From NCBI GenBank assembly GCA_040404065.1, contig JBBAJM010000001.1: 64,000 nucleotides of DNA. One strand, given 5' to 3'. Numbering within the stretch: the stretch's first letter is position 1; every line of letters starts with the position of its first letter. This stretch comes from Fontibacterium sp040404065 (GTDB lineage Bacteria > Pseudomonadota > Alphaproteobacteria > Pelagibacterales > Pelagibacteraceae). This document shows positions 1-8,960 of this stretch, in pieces. Both the position numbers and the translations under genes were made by a program. Under the pieces are notes generated by a model that worked only from the letters and a program-made list of their open reading frames with translations, was not told the DNA's origin and made no database searches.

Positions 1-381
1 ATCGCTATTTCAGACGAAAATCATAATATCGCTACACCTTTAACTACAATTGAATTTACGCAGCTTAAACATTTTTTAATTGATATTAAAAATATAATTA
101 AGGAAAACAATGTTGAGGCTATCGTAGTTGGCAATCCTATTAATATGGACGGTTCTATTGGGCCAAGAGCTCAATCTGCGAAAGATTTTTCTAAAAGCTT
201 AACTGAGCAATTATCTATTCCGGTAACACTTTGGGATGAAAGACTATCTAGTGAGGGCGCTTATAAGGGTATGTCGGAATTATCAATTAACGTAACAAAG
301 AAACAGAAAAAATTAGATGAAAATTCTGCTGCTTTTATTTTACAAGGTTTTCTTGATTATTATAAAAATCAAACAAAATAA
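1..381 (+). CDS. ruvX: RuvX/YqgF Holliday-junction resolvase-like protein (3' part)
   Basis: Reading frame open from the first base, so the 5' end lies outside the window; 126 residues and a TAA stop are visible. The NMDGSIGPRAQ segment (from about residue 48) and the later WDERLSS motif are the signatures of the YqgF/RuvX RNase H-like fold, and the ENSAAFILQ stretch near the C-terminus carries the conserved D/E-xx-AA pattern. Family members act in pre-16S rRNA 5' processing and possibly in Holliday junction cleavage. An internal ATG at 145 is not the start, because the conserved fold extends upstream of it. pyrB follows after 57 bp, behind its own candidate promoter. Confidence 0.9.
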   Translation: MAISDENHNIATPLTTIEFTQLKHFLIDIKNIIKENNVEAIVVGNPINMDGSIGPRAQSAKDFSKSLTEQLSIPVTLWDERLSSEGAYKGMSELSINVTKKQKKLDENSAAFILQGFLDYYKNQTK

Positions 382-399
382 GTGATTATTATTTAATGC

Positions 400-428
400 T
401 TGCAAGGTTTATAGTTTGCAAGTATAGA
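400..428 (+). promoter_or_regulatory. Candidate promoter of pyrB-pyrC-plsY
   Basis: TTGCAA (400-405) and TATAGA (423-428) are separated by 17 nt. A transcript would begin near 435, only a few bases before the pyrB ATG at 439. The heptamer TTGCAAG occurs twice (400-406 and 416-422) flanking the spacer, so the same segment could also bind a regulator. The -10 box matches consensus at only four positions. Confidence 0.35.
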
Positions 429-438
429 GTTGCTTTTA

Positions 439-1380
439 ATGGCTATACAAAAAGAAGCTGTTAAATTCAGACACAAACACCTTTTAGGCATTCAATCCCT
501 ATCTATACCCGAAGTTAATTATATTCTTGATGAGTCGATGCAATTTGTTGATTTCAACAGAGGGGAACAAAAAAAATTAAATATTCTAACTGGCAAAACT
601 CAAATTAATCTATTCTTTGAATCTTCTACTAGAACTCTAAGCTCATTCGAACTCGCTGGTAAACGATTAGGAGCTGATGTGATGAACATGAATGTTTTGA
701 ACTCATCAATCAAAAAAGGAGAAACTTTAATTGATACAGCGATGACTTTGAATGCGATGCATCCTGATGTTTTGATTATAAGACATCAAGACTCTGGGGC
801 CGCAAATCTTTTAGCGCAAAAAGTAAATTGCTCAGTGATTAATGCTGGTGATGGTTGGAGAGAACATCCAACTCAAGCGCTACTTGATGCGCTTACAATA
901 AAAATTAAAAAGGGAAAAATTGAAGGTTTAAGAATTGCAATCTGCGGAGACATAATGCACTCAAGAGTTGCAAGATCAAATATTTACTTACTTAATATGT
1001 TGGGAGCTGAAGTTAGAGTGATTGCCCCACCCACCCTAATGCCAAAAAATATTGAAAGTCTTGGAGTTAAAGCATTCACGGATATGAATAAAGGTCTTGA
1101 AGGATCTGACATTGTAATGATGTTAAGACTTCAAACTGAACGTATGCAGGGATCTTACGTTCCTTCAACGAGAGAATATTACGAATTTTACGGTCTGGAT
1201 TATAAAAAAATTACTAAAGCTCATCCAAATGCGCTGATTATGCATCCAGGTCCTATGAATAGAGGCGTTGAAATAGACACAACATTAGCCGATGACATCA
1301 ATCGCAGTATCATAAAAGAGCAAGTTGAAATGGGAGTTGCAGTTAGAATGGCTTGTTTAAAAATTATTTGTGGAAAATAA
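439..1380 (+). CDS. pyrB: Aspartate carbamoyltransferase catalytic subunit
   Basis: Condenses carbamoyl phosphate with L-aspartate to carbamoyl-aspartate, the committed step of pyrimidine synthesis, in the cytoplasm. The carbamoyl-phosphate motif S63-T64-R65-T66 lies in FFESSTRTLSSFEL, followed by the HPTQALLDA motif, RLQTER and the C-terminal HPGPMNRGVEID segment. Length of 313 residues is normal. A TTG at 430 is in frame, but the ATG at 439 gives the usual N-terminus and leaves room for the promoter. No regulatory pyrI is adjacent. pyrC follows after 3 bp, the common alphaproteobacterial pairing in which the PyrC partner is thought to be structural. Confidence 0.97.
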   Translation: MAIQKEAVKFRHKHLLGIQSLSIPEVNYILDESMQFVDFNRGEQKKLNILTGKTQINLFFESSTRTLSSFELAGKRLGADVMNMNVLNSSIKKGETLIDTAMTLNAMHPDVLIIRHQDSGAANLLAQKVNCSVINAGDGWREHPTQALLDALTIKIKKGKIEGLRIAICGDIMHSRVARSNIYLLNMLGAEVRVIAPPTLMPKNIESLGVKAFTDMNKGLEGSDIVMMLRLQTERMQGSYVPSTREYYEFYGLDYKKITKAHPNALIMHPGPMNRGVEIDTTLADDINRSIIKEQVEMGVAVRMACLKIICGK

Positions 1381-1383
1381 AAA

Positions 1384-2673
1384 ATGAAAATGAAACTTTT
1401 AATTAATACCAGAATAATAGATCCCCAAAATAATATTGATGAAGTAGGTGGAATTTTAATAGATGAAAATGGCAAAATAAAAGCTATAGGAAAAAAAGTA
1501 ACTAAAGATGACGCTCCAAAAGATTGTGAAGTTATAGATTGTAAAAGCAACATATCAATTCCAGGAATTGTAGATATGAGAGTGTTCGTGGGAGAGCCTG
1601 GCTTTGAATACAAAGAAAATTTCAGGACTTTAAGCGAAGCAGCTTTATCAGGGGGTGTAACTTCTGTTGTAACAATGCCAAATACTATGCCGGTCATTGA
1701 TAATGCTTCCATATTAGATTTCACTAAAAGAAGAGCAAAAGATAAATCTCAAATTAAAATTTATCCTCTTGCTACTCTTACAAAAAACATTGACGGGAAT
1801 GAAATGTCAGAATTTGGTTTGCTTGGAATTGTTGGTGCCATTGGTTTTACAGACGGAATTAAATGTGTGCAGAATAATAGAGTGATGGATAAAATATTTA
1901 ATTACTCAAAAAATTTAAACAGCTTAATAATTCAATTTCCTCAAGATAATGAACTTTCGGCTAATGGTTCAGTTAATGAAGGTGAGATTTCTACAAGATT
2001 AGGTTTAAAGGGAATACCAGATATTGCTGAAAAAATTATTATAGAAAGAGATTTAAGTTTATTAGAGCTTTATAAAAACAGATATCATATATCGACTGTA
2101 TCTTCAAAAACATCCCTTCCAGTAATTGAAGCTTATAAAAAAAAGGGACTAGAGTTTACAACCGGCGTTTCAATTAATAATTTATCGTTAAACGAAAATG
2201 ATATTGGTGACTTTAGAACTTTCTTCAAACTATCTCCTCCTCTAAGAACTGAAAATGATCGTCTAGCTTTGATCGATGCTGTTAAAAAAGGAATAATTGA
2301 TGTGATTGTATCAGATCATAAACCAGAAGATGAAGAGTCAAAACGTTTACCGTTTCAACAGGCAGCGACTGGAGCCTCAGGCATTGAAACTTTATTATCT
2401 CTAACATTAGAACTTTATCACAATCAATCTTGTGAACTAAAAACACTTATAAAAACACTAACTTGCAATCCTGCAAAAATACTAAATATCAATGCAGGAA
2501 ATTTATCTGTTGGAAGTGATGCTGATATAGCAATTGTTAATCTTGATAAGCCTTGGGTTGTTGAAAGAGAAAAAATTAAATCAAAATCAAAAAATACAGC
2601 AATTGAGAAAAAAAGAATGCAAGGTAAGGTTGAAAAAACTTTTGTTAACGGAAACTTAGTATTTGAAGCTTAA
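1384..2673 (+). CDS. pyrC: Dihydroorotase-like protein lacking metal ligands (pseudo-DHOase)
   Basis: Amidohydrolase-fold protein of 429 residues that aligns by eye to class I dihydroorotase. Where active enzymes have the zinc-binding H-x-H in DxHxHxREPG, this protein reads D64-M-R66-V-F68-V-G-E-P-G, and the later histidine block reads SINNLSL instead of a TPHHL-like motif; SDHKP near residue 315 is partly kept. It is therefore probably not catalytic. Such PyrC/PyrX proteins stabilise PyrB in other bacteria, which fits its position 3 bp after pyrB. The stop codon shares one base with the plsY start. A true dihydroorotase should be encoded elsewhere in the genome. Confidence 0.88.
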   Translation: MKMKLLINTRIIDPQNNIDEVGGILIDENGKIKAIGKKVTKDDAPKDCEVIDCKSNISIPGIVDMRVFVGEPGFEYKENFRTLSEAALSGGVTSVVTMPNTMPVIDNASILDFTKRRAKDKSQIKIYPLATLTKNIDGNEMSEFGLLGIVGAIGFTDGIKCVQNNRVMDKIFNYSKNLNSLIIQFPQDNELSANGSVNEGEISTRLGLKGIPDIAEKIIIERDLSLLELYKNRYHISTVSSKTSLPVIEAYKKKGLEFTTGVSINNLSLNENDIGDFRTFFKLSPPLRTENDRLALIDAVKKGIIDVIVSDHKPEDEESKRLPFQQAATGASGIETLLSLTLELYHNQSCELKTLIKTLTCNPAKILNINAGNLSVGSDADIAIVNLDKPWVVEREKIKSKSKNTAIEKKRMQGKVEKTFVNGNLVFEA

Positions 2674-3233
2674 TGGACTTGCTTATAGTTACACTCTACT
2701 CTTATATATTAGGCTCTATACCGTTTGGCTTAATTCTTACACGGTTTGCTGGCTTAGGTGATGTAAGAAAAATTGGATCAGGAAACATTGGCGCAACAAA
2801 TGTCTTAAGAACTGGCAACAAATTTCTTGCCGCCCTAACTCTTCTTCTGGATGGGTTTAAAGGAACCTCATCTGTTTTATTAACGATACAATATTTTAAT
2901 GAACTTACTTACTACTCTGCTGTCATTGTTTTTCTAGCACATATTTTTCCTGTGTGGCTAAAATTTAAAGGAGGAAAAGGAGTTGCAACTTTTATTGGAA
3001 GTTTATTAGCAATCAATATTTATTTGTCAGGAATTTTTATTGCTAGCTGGTTATTGATACTTTTAATTTTTAGAATATCTGCAGTATCAGCTTTACTTGG
3101 ATATTTAGTTACAACAATTGCAGCTTTTATTTTTTTTGATCAAAAAATTTTCCTATTAATTTTCTTTTATTTTATCACTTCAATCTTTACTCATAGACAA
3201 AACATAAGTTCATTACTAAAAGGTAAATTCTAA
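2673..3233 (+). CDS. plsY: Acyl-phosphate:glycerol-3-phosphate acyltransferase
   Basis: Integral membrane enzyme that makes lysophosphatidic acid from acyl-phosphate and glycerol-3-phosphate, the first step of phospholipid synthesis. The 186 residues hold several hydrophobic segments and the three PlsY signature blocks: GSGNIGATNVLR near residue 36, FKGGKGVATFIG near residue 96, and THRQNI close to the C-terminus. The ATG overlaps the pyrC stop by one base, indicating translational coupling. In many alphaproteobacteria dprA follows plsY and precedes topA; here topA comes next after 88 bp, with no dprA remnant visible. Confidence 0.95.
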   Translation: MDLLIVTLYSYILGSIPFGLILTRFAGLGDVRKIGSGNIGATNVLRTGNKFLAALTLLLDGFKGTSSVLLTIQYFNELTYYSAVIVFLAHIFPVWLKFKGGKGVATFIGSLLAINIYLSGIFIASWLLILLIFRISAVSALLGYLVTTIAAFIFFDQKIFLLIFFYFITSIFTHRQNISSLLKGKF

Positions 3234-3289
3234 GTAATTAAAGACTTTTTCGTACATATTTTTTTGAAATTTGACAAAGCTTACAAATT

Positions 3290-3318
3290 TTGACAGTTCT
3301 TGCTTTTTTACTTAAAAA
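3290..3318 (+). promoter_or_regulatory. Candidate topA promoter with duplicated TTGACA
   Basis: A perfect -35 hexamer TTGACA at 3290-3295 is followed after 17 nt by TAAAAA at 3313-3318, four bases before the topA ATG at 3322, so the transcript would be leaderless. A second TTGACA lies at 3271-3276, 19 nt upstream. The -10 is weak and the arrangement could be coincidental in AT-rich sequence. Confidence 0.3.
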
Positions 3319-3321
3319 ATT

Positions 3322-5889
3322 ATGAATTTAGTTATTGTTGAAAGTCCTGCTAAAGCAAAAACAATTAACAAATATTTAGGATCAAACTATAAAGTTTTAG
3401 CAAGCTATGGTCACGTTAGAGACCTTCCTTCTAAAAATGGTTCTGTAGATACAGAACATGATTTTAAAATGATCTGGGAAATTGATCCAGGTTCTAAAAA
3501 ACATCTAAAAGAAATCACTGATTATGCAATTGATGCTGATAGAATTATATTAGCAACCGATCCTGATCGCGAGGGTGAAGCGATTGCTTGGCATTTAAAA
3601 TGTATTTTGGAAGAGAATAAAAAAATTAAAGATAAAAAATTTGAAAGAGTTGTATTTAACGAGATTACTAAAAAAGCAGTTGAAAATGGAATTAGCAACC
3701 CAAGAGATATTAATCCCGAATTAGTTAATGCCTACATGGCAAGAAGGGCTTTGGATTATTTAGTTGGCTTTAACATCTCTCCTATTCTTTGGACAAAACT
3801 TCCAGGATCAAAATCCGCTGGCAGAGTTCAATCTGTTGCTCTTAGAATTATTGTAGATAGAGAGCATGATATTGAATTATTTAAACCACAAGAATATTGG
3901 ACATTTGCTTCTACTTTTTTAACTCAACAAAAAAAAGAATTAAACGCTAGACTTTATTCTTTTAAAGGAAATAAAATTGAAAAGTTTTCATTTAAAAATG
4001 AACAAGAAATTAACAATGTTTTAGACCAGATAAAAAAAGAAAGCTTCAGCGTTGCAAGTATTGATAAGAAGCCATACCGAAGAAGTCCTTACGCTCCTTT
4101 TACAACATCTACTATGCAGCAAGAAGCTTCTAAAAAATTAGGATTTTCAGCTTCAAGAACAATGCAAATTGCTCAAAGATTGTATCAAGGAATAGACTTT
4201 GAAGGAGATACTGTTGGTTTGATCACTTATATGAGAACTGACGGAACTAACATTTCTCAAGATGCTATTAAAGAGTGCAGAAATTATATCGATAAAGAAA
4301 TTGGTAAAAAATACTTACCTGGCGAAGCTAGAAATTATTCAGGAAAAAAAGCAAAGAATGCCCAAGAAGCTCATGAGGCAATTAGACCAACTGATATTCT
4401 AAGAACACCTGAAAAAATGAGATCTATTTTAGATAAAGATCAGGCAAGATTATATGAGCTTATTTGGAATAGAACCCTTGCCTCTCAGATGGAAAATGCT
4501 GAATACGAAAGATGTACTTTAGAAATATTAAATGGATTAAAATCTATTACTTTTAGAGCAACTGGATCTGTTCAGGTATTCGATGGTTTTTTAAAATTAT
4601 ATCAAGATGTAAAAGAAGAAGATGAAGTAGATAAAGATGAAGAAAATGATCAAAAAATCTTACCCGAAGTAAAGATTGATGAAAAATTAGAAAATCCTAA
4701 ATTTAATACTGAACAACATTTTACTGAACCCCCTCCTAGATTTTCTGAAGCAAGCTTAGTTAAGAAATTAGAAGAACTTGGAATAGGAAGACCTTCTACT
4801 TACGCAAGTATTATTTCAGTATTATCAGCTAGAAACTATGTAGAGCTTATAACAAAAAGATTCATACCAACAGATAGAGGTAAGCTTATTACAGCTTTCT
4901 TAGATAAACTGTTTACCAAATATGTAGATTATAATTTTACAGCAACGCTTGAAGATAGCTTAGATGAAATTACTACAGGAAAAATTGAATACCTTAAAGT
5001 TTTAGAAAATTTCTGGAAAGAATTTTATAAAAATATAAATGAAGTAAAAGAGTTAAGAACACGAGCTGTACTTGATTTATTAAATGAAAGCTTAGGAGAT
5101 ATTATTTTTGATAAAGACGAAAATGGAAAAATTTCTAAAAAATGCAAAAACTGTAGCAATGGAGAACTTAGTTTGAAAAATGGAAGATTTGGAGCCTTTA
5201 TCGGCTGCTCAAATTATCCTGAATGTAAATTTACAAGACCTTTATCAAGAGCAAAAGCTGCTGAACAAGATTTTCTTGCTGAGCCTAAAGTATTTGGAGA
5301 AACTGACAATAAAGAAAAAATTGTTTTAAAAAAAGGAAGATTTGGACCTTATTTGCAAATTGGTAATGATGAGAAAAATCTTAGAAATGTATCTATTCCT
5401 AAAGGTATCTCTTTAGAATCATTAGATTTAGATAAGTGTAAATTTTTAGCATCCCTTCCTAAAGTACTTGGCCAATACCCGGAAAATTCTCAAGATATCA
5501 CTTTAAATGTAGGAAGATTTGGACCTTATGTAAAATGCGAAAGTAAATCCGCATCTTTGGAAAATCCTGAAGATATATTTTCATTAGGATTAAACAGAGC
5601 AATCACTTTAATTGCTGAAGCAAAACCTGGTAGACGAACTTCTAATGAAATCAAGAATCTTGGCGAACATCCTGAAGATAAAAAACCTGTTAAAGTTATG
5701 AAGGGCCAATATGGTCCTTATATTAAATATAAAACAATCAATGCAACTATTCCTGATGATAAAGATCCTGAAAATATATCTATGGAAGAAGCTTTAGTTT
5801 TAATAGAGGCAAGAATTGCATATGACGCTACTAAGAGTGGTAAAAAGCCTAAGAGAAAAAGTAAAAAAGCTAAAGAAACAGATGAGTAA
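3322..5889 (+). CDS. topA: DNA topoisomerase I
   Basis: Type IA topoisomerase that relaxes negative supercoils by single-strand passage. The TOPRIM domain opens the protein (VIVESPAKAKTINKYLG) with ATDPDREGEAIAWHL near residue 75, and the catalytic tyrosine is Y303 in GLITYMRTDGTNIS. The C-terminal part has a four-cysteine zinc finger starting at C608/C611 (CKNCSNG...CSNYPEC), then three copies of a GRFGPY-type topoisomerase repeat and a lysine-rich tail. At 855 residues it has usual alphaproteobacterial length. The start is fixed by the invariant MNLVIVESPAKA N-terminus. The stop overlaps the next gene by 8 bases. Confidence 0.97.
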   Translation: MNLVIVESPAKAKTINKYLGSNYKVLASYGHVRDLPSKNGSVDTEHDFKMIWEIDPGSKKHLKEITDYAIDADRIILATDPDREGEAIAWHLKCILEENKKIKDKKFERVVFNEITKKAVENGISNPRDINPELVNAYMARRALDYLVGFNISPILWTKLPGSKSAGRVQSVALRIIVDREHDIELFKPQEYWTFASTFLTQQKKELNARLYSFKGNKIEKFSFKNEQEINNVLDQIKKESFSVASIDKKPYRRSPYAPFTTSTMQQEASKKLGFSASRTMQIAQRLYQGIDFEGDTVGLITYMRTDGTNISQDAIKECRNYIDKEIGKKYLPGEARNYSGKKAKNAQEAHEAIRPTDILRTPEKMRSILDKDQARLYELIWNRTLASQMENAEYERCTLEILNGLKSITFRATGSVQVFDGFLKLYQDVKEEDEVDKDEENDQKILPEVKIDEKLENPKFNTEQHFTEPPPRFSEASLVKKLEELGIGRPSTYASIISVLSARNYVELITKRFIPTDRGKLITAFLDKLFTKYVDYNFTATLEDSLDEITTGKIEYLKVLENFWKEFYKNINEVKELRTRAVLDLLNESLGDIIFDKDENGKISKKCKNCSNGELSLKNGRFGAFIGCSNYPECKFTRPLSRAKAAEQDFLAEPKVFGETDNKEKIVLKKGRFGPYLQIGNDEKNLRNVSIPKGISLESLDLDKCKFLASLPKVLGQYPENSQDITLNVGRFGPYVKCESKSASLENPEDIFSLGLNRAITLIAEAKPGRRTSNEIKNLGEHPEDKKPVKVMKGQYGPYIKYKTINATIPDDKDPENISMEEALVLIEARIAYDATKSGKKPKRKSKKAKETDE

Positions 5890-6343
5890 AATTGAAGAAG
5901 TATTAAAGAAATTAAATATTAATGTACCCAATCCTCCAAAACCAGTTGGTAATTACGCTGCTTTCAGTAGACATGAGAAACTTATTTTCATATCAGGACA
6001 ACTTCCTATTGCTGCGGATGGAAAATTAATAACTGGAAAAGTTATAAAAGAAATTTCATTAGAACAGGCTCAAAAAGCATCCGAAATTGCAATATTAAAT
6101 GCTTTGGGTCATTTAAAAAATGCATGCGATAACGATCTAAATAAAGTCAAAAGCTGCATTAAAATTAGTGGTTATATAAACTGTCTAGATAATTTTAATG
6201 ATCATCCAAAAGTAATCAACGGAGCTTCAGATCTAATTGCAAAAATATTTCCATCCAATTTACATTCTAGAATTGCAATAGGATGCAATTCCTTGCCCTT
6301 AAATGCCTGCGTTGAGATCGAAAGTATATTCGAGATTAATTAG
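5882..6343 (+). CDS. RidA/YjgF/UK114 family protein (endoribonuclease L-PSP-like)
   Basis: 153-residue member of the RidA superfamily, the longer version common in alphaproteobacteria. RidA proteins hydrolyse reactive enamine/imine intermediates formed by PLP enzymes; not all subgroups have this activity. Visible hallmarks are KLIFISGQLPIAADGKL, the central AILNALGHLKN segment and the C-terminal NACVEIESIF. A start at 5816 would put 22 odd residues inside topA; the ATG at 5882, overlapping the topA end by 8 bases, gives the family-typical MSKIEEVLKKLNI start. The stop overlaps the convergent small gene downstream by four bases. Confidence 0.88.
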   Translation: MSKIEEVLKKLNINVPNPPKPVGNYAAFSRHEKLIFISGQLPIAADGKLITGKVIKEISLEQAQKASEIAILNALGHLKNACDNDLNKVKSCIKISGYINCLDNFNDHPKVINGASDLIAKIFPSNLHSRIAIGCNSLPLNACVEIESIFEIN

Positions 6344-6663
6344 ACTTTAATTTTAACTTTTACTTTATATTCAATTAGAATTTTATCTAATTTGTTTTGT
6401 TCATCTTTAGACAAAACATATTCTGACTGCTTATATTCATTAGTTAATTTACGTATAAATTCATTAACATAACTTTTTCCTTTGGCTGACTCGAGATCGT
6501 TATAAAGAGAATTTAATTCTTTAGTCTTATTAAGATGTAAACTTTTATAAGTAGACTCATTAGGTGAAAAAATAATATTCTTTTGAATAGAGGCAATTTC
6601 CATGGCAAGCTTAGATAGTTTTTGCTCTATTTTTTTTGCTTTACTAGAAAATAAACCAAACAT
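6340..6663 (-). CDS. Uncharacterised small coiled-coil-like protein
   Basis: 107-residue charged protein that I do not recognise. It starts MFGLFSSKAKKIEQKLSKL and has no signal peptide or membrane segment; the Lys/Glu/Leu-rich pattern and heptad-like spacing suggest helices, perhaps a coiled coil. It ends in an alternating VKVKIKV strand. It lies 2 bp after clpA in the same direction, so it is very probably co-transcribed as the last gene of the galU-ugd-clpS-clpA run, and it converges on the RidA-family gene with a 4-bp overlap. Codon use resembles that of its neighbours. The gene is likely real, but its function is unknown. Confidence 0.7.
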   Translation of the reverse strand: MFGLFSSKAKKIEQKLSKLAMEIASIQKNIIFSPNESTYKSLHLNKTKELNSLYNDLESAKGKSYVNEFIRKLTNEYKQSEYVLSKDEQNKLDKILIEYKVKVKIKV

Positions 6664-6665
6664 AT

Positions 6666-8960
6666 TTATTGAACTATTTTGCTAACGGGTTTTTTTGATG
6701 TCTTTTCAATCTTATTAATTTCAAAAGTAAGAACATCTTCTTTGGCGTCTACCAACACATGACCACCGTTAATTAATTTTCCATGAATTAATTCATCTGC
6801 TAATGGTTTTTTGATTTTTTCATCAATAACGCGGTTTAATGAACGGGCTCCCATTTTTTCATCAAAACCTAATTTACAGATCAGATTGCTGGCTTTATCA
6901 GTTAAATTAATAATAACATCTCTTTCACCCAACTGAGTTTCAAGTTCAATTACAAATTTTTGAACAATTTTTTTAACAATATCTTTATTTAAAACATTAA
7001 ATTGAACGATAGAATCTAATCTATTTCTAAACTCAGGTGAGAAAATCTTATTAATAGATTCTAAGTCTCCATCTCTATTAAGACTTTTGTTAAAGCCAAT
7101 CTGAGATTTTTGAAGATCTTCCGCGCCAGCATTAGTTGTCATTATTAATATAATATTTCTAAAATCTATTTTTTTTCCGTTTTGATCAGTTAATTTTCCA
7201 TAATCCATAATCTGTAACAAAACATTATAAACATCTGGATGTGCTTTTTCTATTTCATCAATTAAAAGAACAGCATAAGGATTTTTATCAACTTTTTCTG
7301 AAAGCAATCCTCCCTGATCAAATCCGACGTATCCTGGAGGTGCTCCTATCAACTTAGAAACTGAATGCCTTTCCATATATTCTGACATATCAAAGCGAAT
7401 AAGTTCAATACCAAGAACATTCGCGAGTTGCTTTGCAAGTTCAGTTTTTCCAACTCCTGTTTGACCTGAAAACATATAATTGCCAATGGTACGATTATTA
7501 TCTCTCAATCCTGATCTTGATAATTTAATTGAAGATACGAGACTATCGATTGCAATATCTTGTCCAAAAATAACTCTTTTTAAGTTCTTATCTAAATCTT
7601 TTAAGTACATTCTGTCATTCACAGAGATATTCTTTTCAGGAATTTTTGTAATTTGAGAAACAATTCTTTCAATGTCTTCTACATCTAATATTTTTTTTCT
7701 TTGATTTTCTGGTTTTAAAACTTCTGAAGATCCTAATTCATCAATAATATCGATGGACTTATCTGGTAATTTTTTATTACCTATATATTTGCTTGATAAG
7801 TCTACGGATGCTTTAATTGCAGCATCAGTAAATTTAACATTATGAAATTTTTCATATTTAGATCGAATACCGTACATAATTTTATAAGCCTCATCGATTG
7901 TAGGCTCTGGCACATCTATCTTTTGAAATCTTCTTTGTAGCGCCCTGTCTTTTTCAAAAAATAATCTGTACTCATTATAAGTAGTTGATCCGATACATCT
8001 AATATTGCCGGATTGTAAAGCTGGTTTAAGCATATTAGAGGCATCCATTGAACTTCCTGAAGTTGATCCTGCTCCAACTAAAGTATGAATTTCATCAATA
8101 AATAAAATATAGTTTTTATTTTTTTCAATTTCTTTTATGATCATTTTAAGACGTTCTTCAAAATCACCTCTGTATCTAGTTCCTGCAATTAAAGTTCCCA
8201 TATCTAGAGAAAAAATTACATGAGATTTAAGAACTTCTGGAACTTCATTGTTGAAAATCTTTAATGCAAGTCCCTCAACAATTGCTGTTTTTCCAACTCC
8301 AGGATCGCCTACTAATAAAGGATTGTTTTTAGTTCTTCTGCACAAAATTTGAGCTAATCGATCAACTTCTACAGTTCTTCCAATTAGACGATCGATTTTG
8401 TTTTGTTCTGCTTTTTTATTCAAATTAACACAATATGTTTCTAATGGTGAATTTGTAGATGGTTTATTGTTTGCATGGGATGAAGAATTGTCAAAAGATC
8501 CCCCATAAACAAAATTATCGACTTTTGTAATTCCGTGAGAAATAAAATTAACAACATCATAACGCGTAACTTCTTGTTCTTGTAAAAAGAATGTGGCGTG
8601 ACTTTCTCTTTCAGCAAATAATGCAACTAATATATTTGCACCTGTCACTTCATTTTTTCCAGATGATTGAACATGTACGATTGATCTTTGAATAACTCTT
8701 TGAAAACTAGCTGTTGGTTGTGGCTCTAACTTAGCATCAGAGGTAACGATGTTATCCAACTCGTTATCAATATAAAATTCTAAATTTTCGTTTAATAAAT
8801 CAACATCAACGTTACATGCCTTCATAACATTGCGCGCATCTGTTTCATCAGTTAACGCAAGCAACAAATGTTCTAAAGTTACGTACTGATGTTTTTTTTC
8901 AGTCGCATGTTTAAATGCTTGTGAAATTGCCTGTTCTAAAGATTTAGTAAATGTAGCCAT
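6666..8960 (-). CDS. clpA: ATP-dependent Clp protease ATP-binding subunit ClpA
   Basis: AAA+ unfoldase that feeds substrates to ClpP and receives N-degron substrates from ClpS. The 764 residues comprise the Clp-N domain (KHQYVTLEHLLLALTD), first Walker A GDPGVGKT at 218-225 with ILFIDEIHTLVGAG, and second Walker A GQTGVGKT at 499-506 with VLLIDEIEKAHPD. The QIGF tetrad after the second Walker B region corresponds to the ClpP-docking IGF/L loop, which separates ClpA from ClpB, and the long ClpB middle coiled coil is missing. clpS ends directly before it. Its partner clpP is at 50419-51033 in this window. Confidence 0.97.
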   Translation of the reverse strand: MATFTKSLEQAISQAFKHATEKKHQYVTLEHLLLALTDETDARNVMKACNVDVDLLNENLEFYIDNELDNIVTSDAKLEPQPTASFQRVIQRSIVHVQSSGKNEVTGANILVALFAERESHATFFLQEQEVTRYDVVNFISHGITKVDNFVYGGSFDNSSSHANNKPSTNSPLETYCVNLNKKAEQNKIDRLIGRTVEVDRLAQILCRRTKNNPLLVGDPGVGKTAIVEGLALKIFNNEVPEVLKSHVIFSLDMGTLIAGTRYRGDFEERLKMIIKEIEKNKNYILFIDEIHTLVGAGSTSGSSMDASNMLKPALQSGNIRCIGSTTYNEYRLFFEKDRALQRRFQKIDVPEPTIDEAYKIMYGIRSKYEKFHNVKFTDAAIKASVDLSSKYIGNKKLPDKSIDIIDELGSSEVLKPENQRKKILDVEDIERIVSQITKIPEKNISVNDRMYLKDLDKNLKRVIFGQDIAIDSLVSSIKLSRSGLRDNNRTIGNYMFSGQTGVGKTELAKQLANVLGIELIRFDMSEYMERHSVSKLIGAPPGYVGFDQGGLLSEKVDKNPYAVLLIDEIEKAHPDVYNVLLQIMDYGKLTDQNGKKIDFRNIILIMTTNAGAEDLQKSQIGFNKSLNRDGDLESINKIFSPEFRNRLDSIVQFNVLNKDIVKKIVQKFVIELETQLGERDVIINLTDKASNLICKLGFDEKMGARSLNRVIDEKIKKPLADELIHGKLINGGHVLVDAKEDVLTFEINKIEKTSKKPVSKIVQ

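Noticed and set aside
1221..1724. 167-codon minus-strand frame across the pyrB-pyrC junction
   Set aside because: It lies antisense to two well-conserved genes; its Ile/Ser/Phe-rich translation mirrors the other strand and has no domain.
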